A stretch of DNA of 39,303 nucleotides, taken from contig CAYQZD010000026.1 of assembly GCA_964421875.1 (NCBI GenBank), forward strand, positions 1 through 39,303. The letters are read 5' to 3'. Each line of letters begins with the position of its first letter. Position 1 is the stretch's first letter. Positions 34,783 to 39,303 of the stretch are shown in pieces. Below the pieces are notes generated by a model. That model was not told the DNA's origin, ran no database searches, and saw only the letters and a list, made by a program, of their open reading frames with translations. A program made the translations under genes and the position numbers. This DNA is from CAYQZD01 sp964421875 (GTDB lineage Bacteria; Electryoneota; Tariuqbacteria; Tariuqbacterales; Tariuqbacteraceae).

Positions 34783-34810
34783 TTCTTAATTCTCAATTCT
34801 TAATTCTTAA
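34783..34810. repeat. Tandem array of a 7-bp unit (TTCTTAA) overlapping the antiporter stop codon
   Basis: Four contiguous units: TTCTTAA, TTCTCAA, TTCTTAA and TTCTTAA. On the - strand, the variant unit (TTGAGAA) supplies the TGA stop of the antiporter gene, and the other two units inside the gene encode its last residues (LRIKN). Confidence 0.85.
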
Positions 34811-36439
34811 TTCCTCTTCCGCTTTCTTTCCCCAAATCTTCAAAACCAAATACACCACCCCCACCGCCAACACCGTCGAAATGAAGGGATTCAATCCCAG
34901 TCCCGCCGGAATGTCCCCAATCGCAATCCCCGCTCCCGCCGCCACCAGCGCATAGGGCATCTGAGTCCGCACATGGTCGATATGGTCTGAACCGGTGGTC
35001 ATCGAGGACATTATAGTAGTGTCCGAGATGGGACTGCAGTGGTCGCCGAAAATCGAGCCCGCCAGCACCGATCCGGTGGCCGCTAACATCGTGTGCCAGT
35101 GCGCGTCCAAATCACCGCCGATGATGGTGTAGGTCACCTGTATGGTCAGCGGCGTCAGTATTGCCATGGTCCCCCAGGAAGTCCCGGTGGCGAACGATAT
35201 AAAGGCGCTGATAACGAAGGTCAACGCCGGTAAAAGCCAGGGCTGAACCACCCCCTTGGTTAAGTTAGACACATAAACCGCCGTCCCCAAGTCGCCGCAA
35301 GTTTTCCCCAGCGCCCAAGCCAATATCAGTATAATCATCGCCAGCACCATCGACTTCACCCCCGCGATGAAAGCTTCCATCGTATCCCCGAACCTCAGCG
35401 GGCTGTTAGCTGCCGCCAGTATCACCGCCAACAGCGCCCCGCTAAACGCCGCCCACATCAGCGCCGAAAAGCTGTCCGCCGCCCCGATAACCTGGTGTAG
35501 CGGAGCCGCCGTCCCAACCTTGCTCAAACCGTCGAAATAGAGCCCAATCCCGGTGATGAGTATCACCGTCAATATCGGCGCTAAGGCATTCCAATGATTG
35601 CTGGTGATCGTGTTCTCACCTACTAACACCTCCTCCATCAGGGGTTGAGCGCCGTCGCGGAGCGCCTTCCCGGTGCGGCGGGCGCGCCTTTCAGCCTTCA
35701 ACATCGGCCCGAAATCCCGCCCCATCCAAGCCACCATCGGAACCATCACCAGTGCTATAATGCAGTAGAAGCGGTAAGGGATGGTCTGGATAAATGTCAG
35801 GTAAACGTTCCGCTCTATCCCCAAAGTCTGGAAAGTATCCCCTATCAATCCCATTTCGAATCCAATCCAGGTGGAGACGATGGCGATGGACGCTATCGGC
35901 GCGCTGGTGGAATCGACGATGTAGCTCAGCTTCTCCCGCGAAATTTTCAGCCGGTCGCTGAGAGGACGCATTGTGTTCCCCACTATCAGCGTGTTGGCGT
36001 AGTCGTCGAAGAAGATAATCATCCCCATCAGCCAGGCTGCGATGGAACCGCTGCGAGGTGTCTTGGCGAAGCGGGAGATTTTCGCCACAATCCCCGCGCT
36101 GCCTCCGCAGCGGGAAATTATCCCCACCATCCCCCCTAAAGTCATCGAAAACATAATTATCGCCGCATGGTCGCGGTCAGCCAGCGCCTCCAGGAAATAC
36201 CCGTCCAGCATCCTGAGCGCCCCTGTCAAAGGGTCCCAGCCGCTGTAAATCGTTGCGCCCAGCAGCACCCCAATCACCAGCGCCGGCAGAACCTGCCGCA
36301 GTATCAGAGCTAAAGCGATGGCGATTAACGGGGGCAGGAGGGAGGCGAAGCCGAAATCCGCGGCGGGTGAAGCCGCCTCCGCGGCGGAAGCGAGAGCGGG
36401 AATCAGCAGGAGCAGGGCGAGGAGGGGGATTTTTCGCAT
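34793..36439 (-). CDS. NhaC-family Na+/H+ antiporter
   Basis: A 548-residue polytopic inner-membrane protein, the only - strand gene in the window. An N-terminal signal-like helix (LLALLLLIPALASA) precedes about twelve membrane segments. Family features include the discontinuous-helix regions with FFDDYANTLIVGNTMRPL, the Asp-Asp pair of which is typical of NhaC/IT-superfamily transporters, SFATGTSWGTMAIL, and GDHCSPISDTTIMSS. It probably exchanges Na+ for H+, but related proteins transport malate/lactate or amino acids. GGAG lies about 10 bp before the ATG on the - strand. It is transcribed divergently from the beta-helix gene. Confidence 0.9.
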   Translation of the reverse strand: MRKIPLLALLLLIPALASAAEAASPAADFGFASLLPPLIAIALALILRQVLPALVIGVLLGATIYSGWDPLTGALRMLDGYFLEALADRDHAAIIMFSMTLGGMVGIISRCGGSAGIVAKISRFAKTPRSGSIAAWLMGMIIFFDDYANTLIVGNTMRPLSDRLKISREKLSYIVDSTSAPIASIAIVSTWIGFEMGLIGDTFQTLGIERNVYLTFIQTIPYRFYCIIALVMVPMVAWMGRDFGPMLKAERRARRTGKALRDGAQPLMEEVLVGENTITSNHWNALAPILTVILITGIGLYFDGLSKVGTAAPLHQVIGAADSFSALMWAAFSGALLAVILAAANSPLRFGDTMEAFIAGVKSMVLAMIILILAWALGKTCGDLGTAVYVSNLTKGVVQPWLLPALTFVISAFISFATGTSWGTMAILTPLTIQVTYTIIGGDLDAHWHTMLAATGSVLAGSIFGDHCSPISDTTIMSSMTTGSDHIDHVRTQMPYALVAAGAGIAIGDIPAGLGLNPFISTVLAVGVVYLVLKIWGKKAEEELRIKN

Positions 36440-36611
36440 AAAGGGGTTCTCCAGTTATTATAAATCATAAGATAGGGAATGGGAGGGAAAAAGTAAACCC
36501 CCACAGGGGGCTTTCTTCGCGAATCCCCTTCAAGGAATAGTGAAAATTCCCGGCTCGAATATCTGCGACGCCGATATTTTCAAAACAATTATTGTTGAAT
36601 AGTCATTTTTC

Positions 36612-36640
36612 TTGACTTATTGCAAAAAATGAGCTAATAT
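36612..36640 (+). promoter_or_regulatory. Sigma-70-like promoter of the beta-helix gene
   Basis: TTGACT at 36612-36617 and TAATAT at 36635-36640, 17 bp apart, about 95 bp before the chosen start codon. The remaining 36440-36736 gap shows a CCCCC-acag-GGGGG hairpin near 36503 and no gene. Confidence 0.6.
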
Positions 36641-36736
36641 AATGACCACAGGGAGATTCCGATTTACTTTGTCCTTCCAGACTCCCTCTAATCAAACAAT
36701 TCATTGCTTGTTTCTATTAACGCTATGGAGGAGAAA

Positions 36737-38953
36737 ATGCGTTCTATTATTTCCATTCTTGTCGCTCTTATCTTACTCGGTTTTTATAGCTTATGGGCTG
36801 ACATAAGATATGTTTCCGGCGATGTCTGGGGGACCTGGTCGGAAGATTCGGTGATTGTCACCGACGAGGTGCGGGTGCCGCCCGATTCCAACCTGACCAT
36901 AATACCCGGGGTGAAGGTGCTGTTCTGGAATTACTGCAAGTTCATCGTGGACAACAACGCCACACTGCGGGCTGTGGGCACGGAACAGGATACGATTCTC
37001 TTCGATGAGTATTTTTCGGGTAATCGATGGAAAGGGATTCGGTTTTTAAACGCTTCCGATTCATCACGGTTGGAGTATTGTCATTTGACTAATGGGAGGG
37101 CTTCGGGAGGGGGAGAAGATGATAAAGGAGGAGGCATATATTGTAACAATTCAAGTCCGACAATTGAGAAATGTTATATTGACAGTTGTTCAGCAGATAG
37201 TGAAGCTGGAGGTGGTGGAATTATTTGTATATATAATTCTAGTCCGTTGATTAATAACTGTACTTTCATCGGCAATTATGCAGGTTATGGAGGCGGTATT
37301 AATTGTAATGAGTCATCAAATCCTGTTATTTCTAATAACAACATAAATGGAAACTGGGTAAACTATGACGGTGGCGGTATCCGATGTCACAACAATTCGT
37401 CCCCAAATATCTTAGGAAACAATATAAGAGGAAATTGGACTGAAAACACTACATATGGAACAGGGGGTGGAATTCATTGTTACAACTCAAATCCTGATAT
37501 AATCAATAACATCATCAATGATAATGTTGCCAGAGAAAATGGCGCCGGAATTGCTTGCGAAGCCAATTCCAATCCTACCATCGATAGCTGTACTATTAAT
37601 GGTAATTCGGCAAACGATGAAGGTGGTGGAATTTATTGCGATGATTCCGGTCCATTTATTACTAACTGTACCATCTACGGAAATAGAGCAATTGAATACA
37701 CCGGCGGCGGTGTTTGCTGCTTTAATAACTCTCATGCTTTACTGAGTGGTGATACCATCAGTGGAAATTTTGCCGACGACTGCGGTGGTGGGATATATTC
37801 TGGATACTCAAATCCTAGTATTTTAAATTGTGTAATAATCGAAGACTCGGCATTCACAGGCGGTGGAATTTTCTTAGCGAATTCCAATGCCGATATAAAT
37901 AATTGCACGATTAGTGATAATTTTACTTATGGTCATGGAGGTGGAATCACCTGTTTTGAAAACTCAGATGCCACAATATTCAATTGTATAATCGATGGAA
38001 ATGTTGCAAATGGCAGCAGTGGCGGTATTCGTGTTTATAATTCTGATCCAACACTAGAATTAAATATAATTAGTGAAAATACAGCAGAAAATGCTGCTGG
38101 AATTGATTTCTTGATTAATTCGAATCCCGCTATTATTTCAAATCGAATAATTAACAATAATGCAATAAATAATGCTGGAGGAATTTGTTGTGGTTCCAAT
38201 CCCCAAGTATTTAAACTCAACGAAATAAGTGGGAACACAGCGAACAGCGGCGGCGGCATATACTTCTGGGACAATTGTGTCGTATTAATGAATAAAAACA
38301 CCATCGTTGACAACAACGCTTCACAAGGTGGCGGAATTTATTGCGACAGTTCCACCGACACATTAATCAACTGCATTCTCTGGGGCAATGTCCCGGATCA
38401 AATCTACCAGACCGGTGGTTCATACACCAAAGCCACCTATTGCGATATTCAACAAGTATGGCCTGACACAGGGAACATTAATATAGATCCGCTTTTTGTC
38501 GACCCGCAGAACGGAGATTACCATTTGTCCTGGAATAACTTCCCGGTGCGCGATTCGACGATGTCGCCCTGCATCGATTCCGGATGTCCGGAACCTCAGT
38601 ATAACGATCCCAATGGCAGCAGAGCGGATATGGGGTGCTATTATTACGATTATACGGTTTCCTGTCAAAACAAAGAAAGACACATTCCGCTTCAATTCTC
38701 CCTCCACACCCCTTACCCCAATCCCTTCAACTGCCGCGCGACGATTAGTTACACTCTGGAACGGGATGGATTTGTCGAACTCGCAGTGTACGATGCGGCG
38801 GGGCGGGAGGTAGCGCGGCTTGCGCAGGGGCGGCGTTCCGCGGGATTTCATAGTGTGGAGTTTGATGGGGAAGGACTGGTTAGCGGGTTGTATTTTGTGA
38901 GCCTAAGGGCTGAGAGGATGAAATCGGTGCGAAAGTTGATTCTGCTAAAGTGA
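36737..38953 (+). CDS. Secreted right-handed beta-helix protein with T9SS sorting domain
   Basis: A 738-residue exported protein. The ATG at 36737 is chosen because GGAGGAG (36727-36733) precedes it and the signal peptide starts there (SILVALILLGFYSLW). After about 95 residues comes a ladder of about 16 repeats of roughly 35 residues with the pattern GGGIyCxNsxPxIxNCxIxGN, i.e. two coils each of a parallel beta-helix with Cys and Asn ladders. From about residue 650 there is a sorting domain (TPYPNPFNCRATISYTL ... YDAAGREVARL ... GLYFVSLRA), so the protein is likely exported by T9SS and anchored or released by the PorU-like sortase. The repeat part is clearly more AT-rich than both ends. Polysaccharide binding or adhesion is plausible, but no active site is recognised. 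Confidence 0.88.
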   Translation: MRSIISILVALILLGFYSLWADIRYVSGDVWGTWSEDSVIVTDEVRVPPDSNLTIIPGVKVLFWNYCKFIVDNNATLRAVGTEQDTILFDEYFSGNRWKGIRFLNASDSSRLEYCHLTNGRASGGGEDDKGGGIYCNNSSPTIEKCYIDSCSADSEAGGGGIICIYNSSPLINNCTFIGNYAGYGGGINCNESSNPVISNNNINGNWVNYDGGGIRCHNNSSPNILGNNIRGNWTENTTYGTGGGIHCYNSNPDIINNIINDNVARENGAGIACEANSNPTIDSCTINGNSANDEGGGIYCDDSGPFITNCTIYGNRAIEYTGGGVCCFNNSHALLSGDTISGNFADDCGGGIYSGYSNPSILNCVIIEDSAFTGGGIFLANSNADINNCTISDNFTYGHGGGITCFENSDATIFNCIIDGNVANGSSGGIRVYNSDPTLELNIISENTAENAAGIDFLINSNPAIISNRIINNNAINNAGGICCGSNPQVFKLNEISGNTANSGGGIYFWDNCVVLMNKNTIVDNNASQGGGIYCDSSTDTLINCILWGNVPDQIYQTGGSYTKATYCDIQQVWPDTGNINIDPLFVDPQNGDYHLSWNNFPVRDSTMSPCIDSGCPEPQYNDPNGSRADMGCYYYDYTVSCQNKERHIPLQFSLHTPYPNPFNCRATISYTLERDGFVELAVYDAAGREVARLAQGRRSAGFHSVEFDGEGLVSGLYFVSLRAERMKSVRKLILLK

Positions 38954-39012
38954 GTATCCTCAAAGGCTTTACCATTTCTTGCCGATAACAAAGTTTTTAG
39001 CTGACCGGAAAC

Positions 39013-39041
39013 TTGACAATCACCGGATAATGTCTTATATT
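39013..39041 (+). promoter_or_regulatory. rRNA promoter P1 (upstream of two)
   Basis: TTGACA at 39013-39018 and TATATT at 39036-39041, exactly 17 bp apart. The perfect -35, and the same -10 as P2, point to a strong sigma-70 promoter. Confidence 0.75.
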
Positions 39042-39101
39042 ATACCTAAGAATTTACCAGAGGGCTTTGGAATTTCCTCTGAAAAATTCTTTCGATTTTT
39101 C

Positions 39102-39130
39102 TTGACAATCAAAAAATAATTCCTTATATT
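39102..39130 (+). promoter_or_regulatory. rRNA promoter P2
   Basis: TTGACA at 39102-39107 and TATATT at 39125-39130, again 17 bp apart, 89 bp downstream of P1. AT-rich sequence upstream of the -35 may act as an UP element. Transcription would start near 39137, about 110 bp before the 16S gene. Confidence 0.8.
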
Positions 39131-39248
39131 ATTACTTGCCTTCAGGGATATACTCTGGGGGCGAAAAAACGTTCTTTGGAAAAATAAGCGTGCCGGGTCC
39201 AAGAGAGTTCAAAGATCTATTAACGTGAAAATGTAAAATAAAATAAAG

Positions 39249-39303
39249 ACAATGGAGAGTTTGATCCTGGCTCAGGACGAACGCTGGCGGCGTGCTTAAC
39301 ACA
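39249..39303 (+). rRNA. rrs: 16S ribosomal RNA, 5' end (cut by the window)
   Basis: The universal 16S 5' sequence AGAGTTTGATCCTGGCTCAG begins at 39256, and the following GACGAACGCTGGCGGCGTGC is the conserved helix region. By comparison with the E. coli numbering, the mature 5' end is near 39249. Only about 55 bases are present, which is too little to place the organism. Confidence 0.97.

Overview
The window is one nearly gap-free, gene-dense stretch (all genes on the + strand except one antiporter) from a Gram-negative bacterium. It has a complete murein/division (dcw) cluster, lipid A genes (lpxB, lpxK, a DUF374 acyltransferase), and type IX secretion (T9SS) signatures: a PorU-like C25 protease, a PorV-like barrel and three proteins with C-terminal sorting domains. 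Together with two DUF5683 proteins, this points to the FCB superphylum, probably an uncultured candidate lineage rather than a classical Bacteroidetes. The exact phylum cannot be fixed here, because only about 55 bases of 16S rRNA are present at the right edge.

Layout. 1-98: a 7-bp tandem repeat array. About 160-12.5 kb: small zinc-ribbon ORF, then murF-mraY-murD-ftsW-murG-murC-murB-ftsQ-ftsA-ftsZ, mostly overlapping or nearly touching, i.e. the enzymes from UDP-MurNAc-pentapeptide to lipid II plus the septal ring core. ftsQ appears to carry a -1 frameshift in its N-terminal codons, inside a hairpin. 12.5-14.4 kb: a B12-type radical SAM protein and a Trm112-like zinc-ribbon protein, followed by a leader with two mutually exclusive hairpins. 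14.6-28.2 kb: an envelope/secretion block (PorU-like sortase, PorV-like protein, an M6-like protein that has lost its zinc site, a metalloprotease/beta-propeller/beta-barrel fusion, and two DUF5683 proteins). 28.2-30.4 kb: an RmlD-like SDR reductase and RtcB. 30.6-34.5 kb: a lipid A operon (Gfo/Idh/MocA oxidoreductase, lpxB, DUF374 acyltransferase, lpxK). 34.8-36.4 kb: an NhaC-type antiporter on the - strand. 36.7-39.0 kb: a secreted beta-helix protein with a sorting domain. 39.0-39.3 kb: two tandem promoters and the start of a 16S rRNA gene.

The least ordinary material lies between the genes. Three intergenic regions carry a family of paired hairpins with complementary loops (CCCCGC versus GCGGGG/GCGGAG) and stems that differ in sequence but stay paired. 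Three others carry tandem octamers made of a variable 7-mer plus a linker base that is constant within each array. Several 7-bp tandem arrays and other dispersed palindromes are also present. No CRISPR, prophage, insertion sequence or tRNA gene was seen. No gene-free gap exceeds about 300 bases.
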